Source: Erigeron canadensis (taxonomy: Eukaryota > Streptophyta > Magnoliopsida > Asterales > Asteraceae). Taken from it: a stretch of DNA of 64,000 nucleotides. How positions within the stretch are numbered: the stretch's first letter is position 1; each line of letters begins with the position of its first letter. Position numbers and translations under genes: made by a program. The notes under the pieces are model-generated. The model had not been told where the DNA came from and did no database searches. It saw only the letters and a list, made by a program, of their open reading frames with translations. Shown here one piece after another: positions 50,581 to 62,377 of this stretch. The DNA is taken from NCBI RefSeq assembly GCF_010389155.1, contig NC_057768.1, positions 21,027,966 through 21,091,965 of the forward strand. Reading direction: 5' to 3'.

Positions 50581-50905
50581 CTGGTACCGCACCATGTGAT
50601 CACATGGGCCCATTAATGAAGGCTACAAGTCACATGTTCAAATCTTGCTAAAGGCAAGAGGAGAAACTATATTTAGTGATCCATGTGTGATAATGGTGAA
50701 TCACCGGACATGAGTTCTATATGTTCAAATCTTGCCAAAGGCAAGAGGAGAAACTATATTTAGTGATCCATGTGTGATAATGATGAATCGGTGAATCACC
50801 GGACATGAGTTCTATATGTTCAAATCTTGCCAAAGGCAAGAGGAGAAACTATATTTAGTGATCCATGTGTGATAATGATGAATCATCGGACATGAGTTCT
50901 ATACG
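50580..50905. repeat. three-copy tandem repeat (87-95 bp) with tRNA-like lead-in
   Basis: Units start ATGTTCAAATCTTGC at 50634, 50721 and 50816. They are nearly identical except for an 8-bp insert (ATCGGTGA-like) in the middle copy. The sequence before the first unit (CTGGTACCGCACC...) with GTTCAAATCTTG resembles a polymerase III A/B box pair, so this could be a SINE whose body was amplified. Confidence 0.75.
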
Positions 50906-51560
50906 GTGTGCGTTTGGGGTACTAAAATGGTACATAGGACCAGAAGTTCCCAACCATTTAACCCCCCTCCTTTTTACAATTATTTTCTAGAGTATGTGAA
51001 AGAGAGACCTGAAAAATGATTATTGCAAGTTTGCAACAAAATATGAGTATATATACTCCATATAGGGTAAGGGTTCCCTCAAATTGTAGTAACTTGAGGG
51101 GTCAAGTTAATTAGAATAGGAAGAAAAAGTCAAATTTACTCCTTTAATTACAGCATTTATGCCTAATTTAAATTATTCAAACAGTCTACCTGTGTTTGTT
51201 ATGAATATTTAAAATCTTGTATGTGTTCATACCAATTATAAGATCGTTTATTATAAGGATTCGAGCTTGATTAAGGTAAAGAATGAAAGAATCGGTATTT
51301 GTGTGAAATGATGAAAAAGCATGTCATGACACTTAGACTAAAGGGAGGGAGTGGAAGCAAGAAAGGACATACGTCATTAAGTTCATTTATATACTTGTAT
51401 AACCTAACTAGATGGAGTTTATTACGGTGTACAAACGACTACCATCTTCCTTGATTCATAGAAATACCAAACAAAAACTGATAGGAGATTGACAATACAT
51501 TGAAAAGAACAGAGATAAGAGACACAAATTGGACTCCATACATCAAGAAGAAACGTACAA
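50906..51560. other. intergenic DNA downstream of the dioxygenase gene
   Basis: No feature recognised apart from AT-rich sequence. Confidence 0.4.
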
Positions 51561-51568
51561 TAATACAA

Positions 51569-51700
51569 TGGTAGTGATATTTGTACAACAAGTTTTAACC
51601 ATTTACAACAATTACTGCATGACACAGTTGTACACTGTGTAATAAGTTTTATACCTTTGTTGTAGATAACTAAAACTTGTTGTAGGAATATCACTTCCCA
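51569..51700. mobile_element. 132-bp hairpin MITE with 8-bp target duplication (hAT-like)
   Basis: Inverted arms of about 43 bp (left TGGTAGTGATATTTGTACAA..., right ...GAATATCACTTCCCA) separated by about 45 bp. TAATACAA is duplicated exactly at 51561-51568 and 51701-51708, the length made by hAT transposons. It lies 29 bp beyond the dioxygenase stop codon, so probably within its 3' UTR. Confidence 0.8.
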
Positions 51701-51728
51701 TAATACAAACTTGGTTAATATAGCTTTT

Positions 51729-53281
51729 TCATGCACCACAATAAGCCTTCAGAGCAGATGGGGCTCTTTGCCCGGCCTCTGTGTAGTAAAATTGAAGAAA
51801 CTCAACATGATCGAATGGCTTGAAGAGTAAGGGATGTTCTTCATCCACAAGCTCTTCGGGTGCTTTAACCATATAACCAGCCTTCGGTATGGAAAATAAT
51901 CCAAGAGAGTACCTTGCCTTCTCCCCACTCATCATCACTTGGTGATATGGTGAATGCAACAATCCGTTCGTCCATGCCTACAATTGTAACGCCTTACATG
52001 TTCATTATCGACTTATCGTTTTGCAATAATAATAGAAATCCTATTTCATGTCTAGTGACAATATGAATTGGAAACTTTGTTATAATTAACTCTTATGATT
52101 CAATGCTATGATTAATTAGTATAAGACGTACATAAAAGGAATCACCAATCATGACAATAAAGGAATCCGGAGAAGGCTGAATCTTGATCCAATTTCCTGA
52201 TTTAGTTTGCACCTCCAGCCCATCAACTTGATTTTGATGCAAAATCGTAACAAAGTTCTTATCTGTATGAGCATTTAATCCTAGTTTTGAGTCGTTTGTT
52301 TGGGGCCCTTTATACTTCATGACGCGAAGCAAATAATTGGCGGAACCAATGTGTTCATCGACGTACTTATTCAATCCCAAACTCTCCAACACCATCTTTC
52401 TCACCATTTGATCAAGTTTCTGTAGTTTCTCCGCGAACTCTTGTATAGTCTTACTGCAGAGAGAAATAGTACTCTTGTATATATCAAGTTAAAACAATAT
52501 AAATTAATGATATACATAAACGGATCAATTTCAAAGAAAACAAATATAGAGGTAATTACAAATAAAATAGTCAGCTAAAAAGTGTTAGGTATTGATAAAT
52601 CATGAAGCCATCATGCATGATTAAATGGTTTTTTCTTTAATGCATCAAATTTATATACCTTTTTTATACACCTATGTTTTATGAATCCTCATTCATCAGT
52701 TTTACACGGTTGTGCTCTGTGAATCCTCGTACATCATTATGATTCATCTTGATCATGCATGATTCGATGGTCAAAATCATATCCTAATTGTTTTACTCTA
52801 ATATAACTTGTTTTACACTAAGTAACATGTTTATTTAATCGAACGAGTTGGATAATGGATCTGCCTGTGCAACAAAAATTAGCAAATTAGATGTATATAT
52901 ACTATACCAAAATTTTGGGTTGCCTTCAGGCCACAAAATGTTGGTGAAGCTTTCAACATTTTCAAGAATTGGTGCGTCGTCAATGCCCATGCTCTCATAG
53001 AGTGGCACTTGCGGGTACTGACCAACATAGCCGTGAAAGGGCTTTGAGGATCGGTTTTTGAGTTTGGTTTGCAATGGGAGATCAAATAGTTGTTGCAATG
53101 ACTCACACATGCATGTCTGGAGCTCCGGCGAGATACTAGCGACCTTTGTTTCAAAGCAACCAAATTCTTCTAGAGCTTGATGGACTTGCGATTTTGTTAA
53201 ATCCCAATCAAGAGTGTTATTGTCTTGATCAATTTTCGAAAAATCTACAAAGGGAAGTCTTGGAGGAGTCTCACTACCCAT
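51729..53281 (-). CDS. AOP1: 2-oxoglutarate/Fe(II)-dependent dioxygenase, AOP1-like
   Basis: Three exons on the minus strand: 52908-53281, 52132-52453, 51729-51977. Introns of 454 and 154 bp are GT-AG and phases agree (2, then 0). The product is 314 aa, the normal length for this group. An N-terminal DIOX_N-like half is followed by the jelly-roll domain. Iron ligands are His187 and Asp189 (AHTDKNF) and His244 (HSPYHQV). The 2-oxoglutarate-binding Arg254 and Ser256 sit in ARYSLG. The C-terminus (LVDEEHPLLFKPFDHVEFL... to YCGA) is typical of AOP1-like proteins. AOP1-like enzymes occur in all flowering plants and their substrates are mostly unknown; glucosinolate oxidation belongs to the Brassicales AOP2/AOP3 relatives, so no specific reaction is claimed. 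The codon split by intron 1 reads TGT (Cys). Confidence 0.9.
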
Positions 53282-53759
53282 ATTTTTGATTTGTTTAAGA
53301 ACTTGTTAAGAAGTTAATTATTACATATTTATGATATGTTCATTAGTCAAGTTATATAGACAACTTGTATCTGCAAACTCAACATCTCTAATAATCAATT
53401 ATTGGCTTATTAGATAGGTAGTACTTATATTGTTATATAAAAAAAACGTTCCATCGTGAATCATAACATATATTTGATTATAAGTTGAATTGTCTTGTTG
53501 TGTAAAATTTGATTGCATCTAATCGAAAAGAATCTTGCTACTGTAAATAATTTGTCTTGCCTTCATATTTATTATTGGCTTCCAGATTTGTGTTTTGTTA
53601 TTTTGTTTTGATATATATATGTGTACGATAAGCTTGTTTATATTTCTATGATGAGTTTAGTGTACTTGAAGGTGACTAATTTAATTAGTGACAATTGACT
53701 CATTGGTCAGCTAATTATAGTCTTGTATCCATATAGTTACATTGGCTAATTTTTAATTG
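53282..53759. other. promoter side of the dioxygenase gene, no feature assigned
   Basis: AT-rich, about 480 bp. No clear TATA box or repeat was chosen. Confidence 0.35.
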
Positions 53760-54353
53760 AGTTACCTTCTTTCCCGGTCAATCAAGACCAAATCTTTACG
53801 TGACCTGTTAGCTGTGGATGTCCCGTGCTTGACCCGGAACTATTTGATCCATATCCGTCAAGATCAATCCAACATTCACCCCCTAAATTTTCCTTCATCT
53901 CAATGTCAGTTGTTACTTTTTCCCCCTTGCTTCCTGTTCTAACTTGTAGTCTTTCTTGCGCCTGGCTACAAATCATTCTTGTTAAACTTATATTTGCTTT
54001 GGTTCAAACCAATAGTTTCTCTCTTGTTTTGAAGATTCTTGCTCACATGCTACAACTTACTTGCTTACAATATATCTTTCTAAACTGGCTGCTTTTTTTT
54101 TTCCCGCTTAATCCACATTGGATTTCATGTTACTTAACCAATAAGATGAGCCATCATGACCCATTAATTAGATGCTAAATAAACTACATGGCTGGTTTTG
54201 GTCTATCTCTTTTTCATGTAAACACCTTCCGTCCGATCGGTTCACGATTTGGTTAATGTGCTCTTTTGGTCTTTGGTTCAAGGTCTTTCTTTCTTTACGA
54301 ACAACCCAGGCCCGTCTAATTCATTCTTTCTTTCGGATTGATGCTTCCTTTTT
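53760..54353 (-). mobile_element. Copia LTR/PPT remnant
   Basis: Minus strand: GGAAAATTTAGGGGGTGAA (polypurine tract, about 53875-53893) and then TGTTGG from 53874 downwards, the start of a Copia 3' LTR. The LTR's other end is unclear. Sequence up to 54353 may be internal remnant; no pol protein is readable. Confidence 0.45.
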
Positions 54354-56210
54354 TGTAACGCCCTAATTTTTAAACGGTAATATTTTAAGTATGATATTAT
54401 ATTTTAAAGTTAATAGAGATAAATGAGTTATTTCCTTATAAATATTTTAGCTCTTATATATAGAAAATATTAGATAAACAATAGTGGATTAAGTATAACT
54501 AGCAGTATTTAATACCTTAATTTAATTAAAACAACATTTACATTTTGGAAACCTCCTGAAAGTTTTGTGGGTGTGTGTGGTCGAGACTTTCACCGCCAAA
54601 GAAGAGAAAAAAAGGAAAGGGATAAATAAGTCATTTCCTTATAAATATTTTAGCTCTTATATATAGAAAATATTAGATAAACAATAGTGGATTAAGTATA
54701 ACTAGCAGTATTTAATACCTTAATTTAATTAAAACAACATTTACATTTTGGAAACCTCCTGGAAGTTTTGTTGGTGTGTGTGGTCGAGACTTTCACCGCC
54801 AAAGAAGAGAAAAAAAGAAAAGAAACAGCGAACAAGATGAAGTTGATGGATCTTTATTAATATTATACCAGTTCATTTTTCTTTCCATTATAATTAGATC
54901 TCTAATTCTACAAAAATATATCCTTGAATGATTTGGAAGGAGCATGAAAAATTTTATTTAGGGTTCATCATAAAAGAATTGAGGATTTCAAGTGTAACTA
55001 GTATCTATAGTTAATTTAAGTGAAGGTAAAATTAATGATAAGTGTTAATATTATATGTTTAACACATGATGATAATAAAATTATTATCATCATTTTTTTA
55101 AAAATTTGTATAGAAACCCATAATATTGTAATTGTTATTGTTGTTTTTGGCTAACTAGAATTGGAATTGAAATTTAGATTGGAGATAACAAATTAATATT
55201 GTCAAGTGATAGTATAGTAAAGTTATATTATGTACTTGAGAATTTTATAAAAAAAGTGTATTATGTATTTGGTCAAACACAACTGGGCTAGTTGGAAAGA
55301 TAAGTAAGCTATATAAGTAATTATGTATTTTGCAATTGTAATAGGTTTTGAGTTTGAGTTATCTTAAGGAATATTTGCAGGTTATCGTTAATAAGGTGAG
55401 TACAAAGTATCTTTGTGTTTGTAGAAAAGACTACAAGAATTGGCGTTTGTCCATTTCTTGTAGGTAGTTAGACTACAAGGGTTGGCATTGTCCATTCTTG
55501 TAGATAGTTTAAGTTAAAACTACAAGAGTTGATTTTATGTTTAACTCTTGTAGGTAGAGTTTCAAACTACAAGAGTTGACTTTTGGTTTAACTCTTGTAG
55601 GTAGAGTCAATTAGTAGCTATGGATCCATATGCTTGTTAGTTAGCTAGTACAAGTAGTTCAAGTTATATGTTAAAGTGTTAAGATTGTGCTAGCCCAAGA
55701 TAATAGATAAAATGATAGCTTGCATAATTGTCTTTTGTACTCACTAAGCAAAATTGTTTATCTTTTTAGTTGTTTATATTTTATAGGCTCAAGTGGATCA
55801 AAGGACAAAGCCAAGCTGGAGTAATTAGCTAGAGCTTTTGAAGTGAAGGTAGTATAATTTTGGTGTTAGTTAATCCCTTTACTAGCCAAGCTCTTGATCA
55901 AATATTTTGAAAAATGTTGCCTTTTGGATGTAACTTGATCACGTTTAAGTTTCGAAATCTTTTTGGTCAAATTGTAAAGTTATGGTTGTAATATGTCTTG
56001 GTTGTGAGTATTAGACTAGTTTGTATGCTCTAGTCAAAATGAATTTTGACATGTAATGGTATCTTTAAAGTTGTGTGTAGTAAGTTTGATAGTTAAACTA
56101 GTTTGAAAATATAAGCTGGATACATGATTTTACGGATAGGTCATGCCAAAAGTTTTTAAAAATAAGAAGTCAAATCAAATAAGTTGTCATTTTGTGTTTG
56201 GGTCATTTCA
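54354..56210 (+). repeat. Gypsy 5' LTR (1857 bp)
   Basis: Starts TGTAACGCCC and ends TCATTTCA, two bases before the primer site. Contains an internal tandem duplication (54418-54825) and several copies of an ACTACAAGAGTTGA-like motif near 55430-55615. Confidence 0.8.
54418..54825. repeat. 203-bp tandem duplication inside the LTR
   Basis: The unit beginning GATAAATGAGTTATTTCC (54418) recurs from 54621 with few differences. It ends in the AAGAAGAGAAAAAAAG run. Confidence 0.9.
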
Positions 56211-56212
56211 AG

Positions 56213-56229
56213 TGGTATCAGAGTTTTGG
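56213..56229 (+). other. Gypsy primer-binding site
   Basis: TGGTATCAGAGTTTTGG, complementary to the 3' end of initiator tRNA-Met over the first 11 bases. Confidence 0.85.
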
Positions 56230-56556
56230 TTTAAGGGATTTAGGTATTCGATCATTATAGACTAGAATGACTAAGCTTAAACCATAGTATGTGACTTGCT
56301 GTAAGTGAGATAAGTTGTTCTATATTAGAGTATGAAAGTATTTAATGAAGTTAACTTAAGGAATTGTAATATATAATCTTAATAATGACTGCAACATTAT
56401 TACGATCATATATTAAACATCTTATGTTAAAGGCGTTAAATATGGAAGTTCTTTAATATGAGCTTTAGAGGTCAAGACCTTGTAGTTGCTATAATTGCAT
56501 TTGATGATGTAGGATTATAAAAATTCGTGAAGTTAATAGATTGTTTGAACTTTCAG

Positions 56557-58338
56557 ATGGAAACTACTAATCAGGATTTAGGTGGCCAAGTCATCATGAT
56601 GCGGGCGTAAAACATCATTCTAGTGACGATGAACAGGTTGATGCTAATGATGATAGTATCTCAGCTCAGATAGGACGAGCCCTTCAGAATTTCACACCTT
56701 ACTTTACTCGTCAAATTCAGGATACTGTGCAAAACACCATTACTAGTGACATAACTACTATGATCAAAGAACATGTTTCTCTAGTTGTCAGGAGGAGTTT
56801 GATAAACGTTTACCTCAAACTCAGGGAGGCCAGTCTAATGCTCAAACCGTGGGGAATGAGAAATGGTGTTTTGCACAATATATGATGGGGATCCTGATCC
56901 CATTGTTAGTACTAATTGGATATCTAAGATCGAGGGTGCTTTCAGAATTACTAAATGTCGTTTTGAGTTAAAGACGATCTATGGTGCGAGTATGTTATGA
57001 ACAAATTAAAGTCAAAGGCGAGACTTTCATTTCTACCTTGTCTTAGGATGATTTTAAACAAGAATTCTGTAAGTCTTTCCAACCTGAAGCAGAAATTGCT
57101 AAACTTCGCGCTGAGTTTTTAACTACACCTCAGGGGTCATTAGACCTGAATTCTTTTAAAACTCAGGTTCTGAATAAAGCTCAATTCTTCCTAGAGTATC
57201 TCAATAGCGATGATTTGCTTAAAGAACATTTTCATAGGCTACTCTGTAAAGATCTGCGGGAACGCATTAGTCTTGTGTAGATGAAGTCTTTTACTAAATT
57301 ATACAATGTTGCCAAGGCTTTGAAGTGGAGCAAGCACGGAGTGAAGATCTACATCAGAAAAGAAAGTTTGAGCATACTAGTTCTTCCAGCAAGAAGTTTA
57401 ACGGAAGTGACACGCCAATGGGGAACCAACATAGAAGTGGAAATTCTCCCCGTTGTGATATTTGTGGGAGGATGCATTCAGGCTAATATCGGGCTAATTC
57501 AGAAAACTGTTATAATTGTGGGCTGCCAGGCCATTTCATGAAAGACTGCAAGTTTCAACCAGGGAATGTGACACCGGGGAAAGTGACAGTTTGTTTTCAT
57601 TGCTTTAAGGCAGATCACAGGAAGAGTTCTTGTCCTTCTTTATCGAAGGAGGAAAAGAAAGCTAAATTAAGGAAAGAAACCGAAAGAAGATTAGCAAAGA
57701 TGACAGGGGCTCAAAAGGGGAGAGCTTTTCATATTTCAGTTGATGAGGCGAAACAGGCATCAGATGTTCTGTCAGGTACCTTTCTGGTGAATTCTAAACC
57801 TGCTAAAGTTTTATTCAACTCTGATGCAAATCGTTGTTTTGTAGCATCTATATTCTCCCATTATCTTATGAAATCCCCATCTAAATTAGATTCACCCTTA
57901 GAAGTAGAAATTCCTCATAATGAAAAGTTACTTCTTTATGATGTGTATTGGGATTGTGAACTAGTTATTGATTCTAAAGGTTTTAAAGTCGAATTAATTC
58001 CGATGATCTTGGGTGAGTTTGATGTTATCATAGGAATGGATTGGCTTGGGTTACATAAAGCCAACATTTCTTGTGATGATAAAAGCGTCCATCTTAAGGC
58101 TCCTAGTGGGAAAGATATGGTTGTCTACGGAGAGAGACAATATCCTTTATCTATATGTACTTATGCTCGTGCTCGTCGTCATATTTCTCATGGGTGTCAA
58201 GCCTATTTAGCTCATGTTATTGATTCTAGAAAAGAGCTAAAGTCTTTGCAAGAAATTCCAATTTTAACTTTGAAAAACTTCTTTTCATGCTACAGTCGAA
58301 ATGATCAACAAAACTTTGTATGCAATTTGTTCCCCTAA
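56557..58338 (+). pseudogene. gag-protease of the truncated Gypsy element
   Basis: The early part is split among frames: an ATG at 56557, then GDPDPIVSTNWISKIEGAF near 56890, the typical Gypsy gag start (cf. ...DPIxSxxWLxxxEGxF), followed by several stops. From about 57490 one frame stays open. It has two zinc knuckles, CYNCGLPGHFMKDC and CFHCFKADHRKSSC, then the retropepsin domain (VLSGTFLVNSKPAKVLF...) up to DVIIGMDWL and beyond, ending at a stop at 58336. The catalytic DSGA motif is replaced by NSDA, so the protease would be inactive. Nothing of the polymerase follows. Confidence 0.8.
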
Positions 58339-59064
58339 ATTAATAAACAATCAAATAATAAAATATACTGTATGAAAGTTAGAAAATAAAAAGGACTAGC
58401 GTGCAATTGGCTTAGACAAAAGGGTTTCAAATAAATTATGTACCACTTTATAAAGATATGAACGAATTGTGATGTTTCACAGTAGATCAGAGTATCAAAG
58501 TGATGTCAGGTACCAAAGTCAAGGGCTTTTATTTCATTGCTTGGTTTACAAAAAGCCACGTCAAAAGGCTAGAAGTGTAAGGACTCTGGTTTAGACCTTT
58601 GCCAACCCAAGACACCATCTTTCCTCTTCCCCACTGTCACATCAGTTTTTCTCTCTCTTAAATTATCTCTTCTTCACTCATTACCAACCATACCTCTTCT
58701 TCACATCTTTCTCATTTCTTCCACAACTTAAAATAAAACATTATATTAATAAAAATACAATAACTAATAAAAATAAATCATTACATCATTAAATATGTTA
58801 AGATTTTATTTTAAAAAAACCATCATGTTTATAAAAAAATATTTGACTTTTTAGAATATAAAAGTAAATATGAAAAACTGTTAACTCTTAAACTCCTAGG
58901 GACTAAGTTATTAACTCTTAAAACTTATAGGGACTAAAGCTATTAATTCCTAAAATTTGTCTCTATCTTTCTCAATGCTCCTCCTTCAACTTTATATATA
59001 ATATATACAATACAATGTGTATATGTATATATCTATCGTTCGTAAAACAAAAACTTTTAAAAAA
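58339..59064. other. intergenic DNA, no gene seen
   Basis: AT-rich. A CTCTTC-rich stretch (58610-58720) and a TATATATAAT run (58990-59005) lie upstream of the small ORF. Confidence 0.4.
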
Positions 59065-59268
59065 ATGAAAACCCTTTTTCAATTTAAAGATTTTGGACCC
59101 CACACACAAGCCACCACTCCGTCCTTCCCCTTCGACGGATCGAAGGCTTCCATCGATGGATCGAAGGCTTCCATCGACGACCTCCACGAAGCCACCCCTG
59201 CCAACGGAGTCCTCATCGACGAGCCTCACGAAGGAGGTGTCGACGGACCGTTGGCACCGACCTTATAA
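59065..59268 (+). CDS. hypothetical 67-aa ORF with a 7-residue tandem repeat
   Basis: ATG at 59065, stop at 59266. The product is not recognised. It contains DGSKASI twice, encoded by a 21-bp tandem duplication (about 59134-59175). A TATA-like run lies 70 bp upstream. Coding status is doubtful; it could be a relic of the adjoining transposon. Confidence 0.2.
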   Translation: MKTLFQFKDFGPHTQATTPSFPFDGSKASIDGSKASIDDLHEATPANGVLIDEPHEGGVDGPLAPTL

Positions 59269-59277
59269 ATTTTATCA

Positions 59278-59935
59278 GGGGGAGGGAATACTAGTCGGGT
59301 AGGGGCTCGTGTTCGATGAAACCAATTGGTAACACTGCTGCAACCATTCGGGTAAGACTCGGGCAAGAGATTTCGGGTAGCAAATCGATTTTGGAAGCCG
59401 ATGCTTGGGTTGTAAGTATGACCGTTGAAAAGCTTTGTGTCTAATGTAGAATATGATGGAATAACACCTTTGCTTCTTTCTTTTTTTTTTCTTTTTTTCT
59501 TGGTTTTCATGATATACTAATAAATATACATATATTATATAGATATGGTTTTTTTTTTTTGCAGCACATGTCTAATGTAGAAAATGATAGAATTTTCCAC
59601 TTTCACTCATTCATATTTGGTTCCTCCATTCTTATAAATATATTCTTTTAATTTTCAATTATTCATGTTTGTTTTTCGCTTTTATTATTCTTAAACTAAT
59701 AATGTAATGTTTACTTTTACTTAATGAATTGTTTTAAGTTAATATTTATATAGTTAATATATTTATGTAACAAAAAATAAAAAAGAAAAAGAAATTAGGT
59801 AAATTTAATGAATTGGGTATGTATTGCCTATGATTTGGGTAAAAATTGGGTAGAATTGGGTAGTTTTGAGTTGGAAGATTTGATTGGAGGATGGATTGGG
59901 TAAGTTTGCTTAGTTGAGTAGTACTCCCTCCCCCC
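59278..59935 (+). mobile_element. PIF/Harbinger-like element, second copy
   Basis: Left end GGGGGAGGGAATACTAGTCG, right end the complement of AGTACTCCCTCCCCC. The sub-terminal regions match the element at 18665-19793: left side the TCGGGTA/GACTCGGG/GAAGCCGA series, right side the GAATTGGGTATGTATT...GATTTGGGTA series. About 658 bp, lacking the 154-codon ORF. No clean 3-bp duplication. Confidence 0.65.
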
Positions 59936-60082
59936 ACAAACTTCTATAGATGAACTTTTAAAAATTTGTGGGCCCTTTGACATGTGTGGGCCTAACTCTC
60001 TTGCACCTAATGCACCCCCTTATGGCCGGCCTAGGCATCGTAAACTTATGTTCTTCATATAATCGAATAAGGGGTACCTCAT
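59936..60082. other. short spacer between transposons
   Basis: No feature recognised. Confidence 0.4.
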
Positions 60083-61203
60083 TGTAACATCTCAAAAATT
60101 TAAGATAACTATAATATATTAGTTTTCAGTACTATAAATTAATTAACTTAATGGTATATAATTAATATTTATACACATCTATCAAGTATTGAGATTATTT
60201 GCTAGCAGATAAATAAAAGAAAGAATAAAATGACAAGTATCAGTTTTTAGAGGGTTAAATATGGATGATGAGGCTTCTTTATAGCTAAGAAAGGTAGTTC
60301 TTGTATAAAGAATAAAACCTCTTATGAGTTTTTCACACTCGCAAAAAGACTAGTGTGTGTAAATATGGTGTAGCAGGCTGTCTATGTGTGACGCGTCATT
60401 TAGGGTAGCTCAGTCGGTAAATTAAGATGGAGATTAAAAATGATAGCCAACCTTAATTCACAGATTATTAAGGTGAAAATTCTTCATTCAATTAAAGCAA
60501 GGTTAGGGTTTATGTTCATAAAAAACCCCCAAATTAATGTGTTTTGGGTTCGAAGATAAAATTGATACAAATGATAATAAAACATGTTTATAAAAGTATA
60601 TTTGGTAGGATTCTAAAAGAAAGAGTTCATTTTTGTATGTAAATTTGAAGTTATGATTTAGTAAAGTTTATAGATGATTTCACGCATGATTAGTTGAAAG
60701 ATTTTATCGTAATGATTTGTTTTCTAGAATGCTTTAACCAATCACTCTGATCAAAAATAGCTAGAGTTTGACAAGAGAAAAATCATAGAAAATTGTTATA
60801 GTTAGCATAGTGTTAAGACTAGTTAAACGCCATGATTGTATAAATTGAAATGGAAAACTTTAACCTCACGTGTATTGTTGACTTTTTAAGTAGTGAACAT
60901 ATTAGTTTTCTTATATGATATATGTGACATGTTTTGTACATGTTTTTACTTTTCCAGCCAATGAAGGTAAAACCATATTCAAGTATTTGTTGTACATGTT
61001 TTTACTTTTCGAGCCAATGAAGATAAAACCATATTCAAGTACTTGCTCAACGGGCTTTTAAGGTGAGTAAACGGATAGAATAGAATGATAGGTAATATCC
61101 AGAATGCATCCAGATATGTATGAGAGTATGTACCTATCGCATTATTAGAATGTTAATTTATACGAGATGGATCTAGATATCTCTCGTATGGGTATGGCAT
61201 ATG

Positions 61204-61242
<39 letters not shown>

Positions 61243-61940
61243 AATGCATAAAATTACTAAAAATTATAGAATAGAAATAATGGGTAGTACTCGGAATGCA
61301 TATAGACATGCATCAGGGTACATATCTATTATATTTTAGAAGGTAACCCCATATAGGATCAATCCAGATATCTCTCCTATGGGGTAGGCCACATGTTTTA
61401 TGTACGTTAAAGTACATTTACAAAATTGTTAGAAAAGAAATTCCTTATATGTTAGAATATGTGTCTGAATATGTTTCAAACTATGCTCAGAATACATATC
61501 TGAATGTGATTCAGATTATGTTCTAGAATAGATATTAGAATATGCATTCATTTTACAATATAGATCCCGTTTACTCACTAAGTAGTCGTATTTACCGTTT
61601 TATATTATTCTTTTTAGGTATGTAAAGTGGCTTTAATGACAAAAAAAAATCTTGAACCCTTATTTGATATCAATGTTCGCCCTTTTGTGAAAGTTATAAA
61701 GTTTCAAATAAATATTATGTGTTTATTGTCATTTTCAAACTAAAAACAAATCGAGTCATGTAAAGTTTGGTTGAATCTAGTTTGCTGGTTGTCAAATTTA
61801 AGTTGGTTGTCAAATTTATGTTATATTTTGTCGCAAGTAGTGACATGGTCATTATAGCTTGAACTTTCTGAAAGTTGTTAAAACTTTAAATAATTTTGCC
61901 AAATTCAAAAATAAATAAAGAAAAATTTACGGGCGTTACA
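60083..61940 (+). repeat. Gypsy-type LTR (1858 bp)
   Basis: Starts TGTAACATCT and ends GGGCGTTACA, with perfect TGTAAC/GTTACA ends. It contains a (TA)n run at 61204-61239 and repeated segments around GAATGCAT...AGATATCTCTC (about 61100-61200 and 61300-61385). Confidence 0.8.
61204..61239. repeat. (TA)n microsatellite
   Basis: About 36 bp of TA repeats inside the LTR. Confidence 0.9.
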
Positions 61941-61942
61941 AG

Positions 61943-61956
61943 TGGTATCAGAGCGC
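61943..61956 (+). other. primer-binding site of the second Gypsy element
   Basis: TGGTATCAGAGCGC, two bases after the LTR end; complementary to initiator tRNA-Met. Confidence 0.85.
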
Positions 61957-62147
61957 AGTTTAAGAGATTTAAGTCTACCAGCAGTTTGGTACTTAAACTT
62001 AAACCGAATTATTAGCTAGTTAAAAGATCTTTATAAAACTGTTCATTCTCTTTTATGTAGAAATTAAATGTTTCCGCTTATATGATAGTAAAGTATAGTC
62101 TATATATGTATTGCCTTTAGTTAGGATATTGAAATACATACTCACTA

Positions 62148-62377
62148 AGCAGCATGGTTGGATCAGTGGTAAACACTCTGGCCTCTGGAGACCGAGGTCA
62201 TAGGTTCAATCCTCATCCCACGCAAAGGTTGGAGGGCATTTTTTACCATTTCGGTAGAACATGGAAGCAGCCTCTCTACTTAAATAGATGTAAGGTTTGC
62301 CTACAACTTAACCTCCCTCATACACCGTCGAGGTATTGGGGCTCAAAACCCGCGGGAGGCGGCATTGAGCAGTTCCT
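62148..62377 (+). mobile_element. tRNA-derived SINE with 22-bp target-site duplication
   Basis: The head has an A-box-like TGGATCAGTGG and a B box GGTTCAATCCT about 40 bp apart. The 230-bp element is bounded by an identical 22-bp direct repeat (62126-62147 and 62378-62399, starting ATATTGAAATACATA). It sits within the untranslated region of the Gypsy element, so it inserted later. Confidence 0.85.

Larger units (their letters stand above)
54354..58338 (+). mobile_element. truncated Ty3/Gypsy retrotransposon: LTR, gag, protease
   Basis: The 5' LTR is at 54354-56210, a tRNA-Met primer site at 56213, a broken gag from about 56557, and zinc knuckles with protease to 58338. Reverse transcriptase, RNase H, integrase and a 3' LTR are absent. 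Sequence after 58338 looks unrelated, so the element is cut off after the protease. Confidence 0.8.

Noticed and set aside
53825..54366. ORFs of 117 and 64 codons
   Set aside because: They lie in the Copia remnant and flank, are hydrophobic by T-richness and match no domain.
59226..59510. 94-codon minus-strand ORF
   Set aside because: It spans the left end of a Harbinger-like element and a poly-purine run; no gene features.
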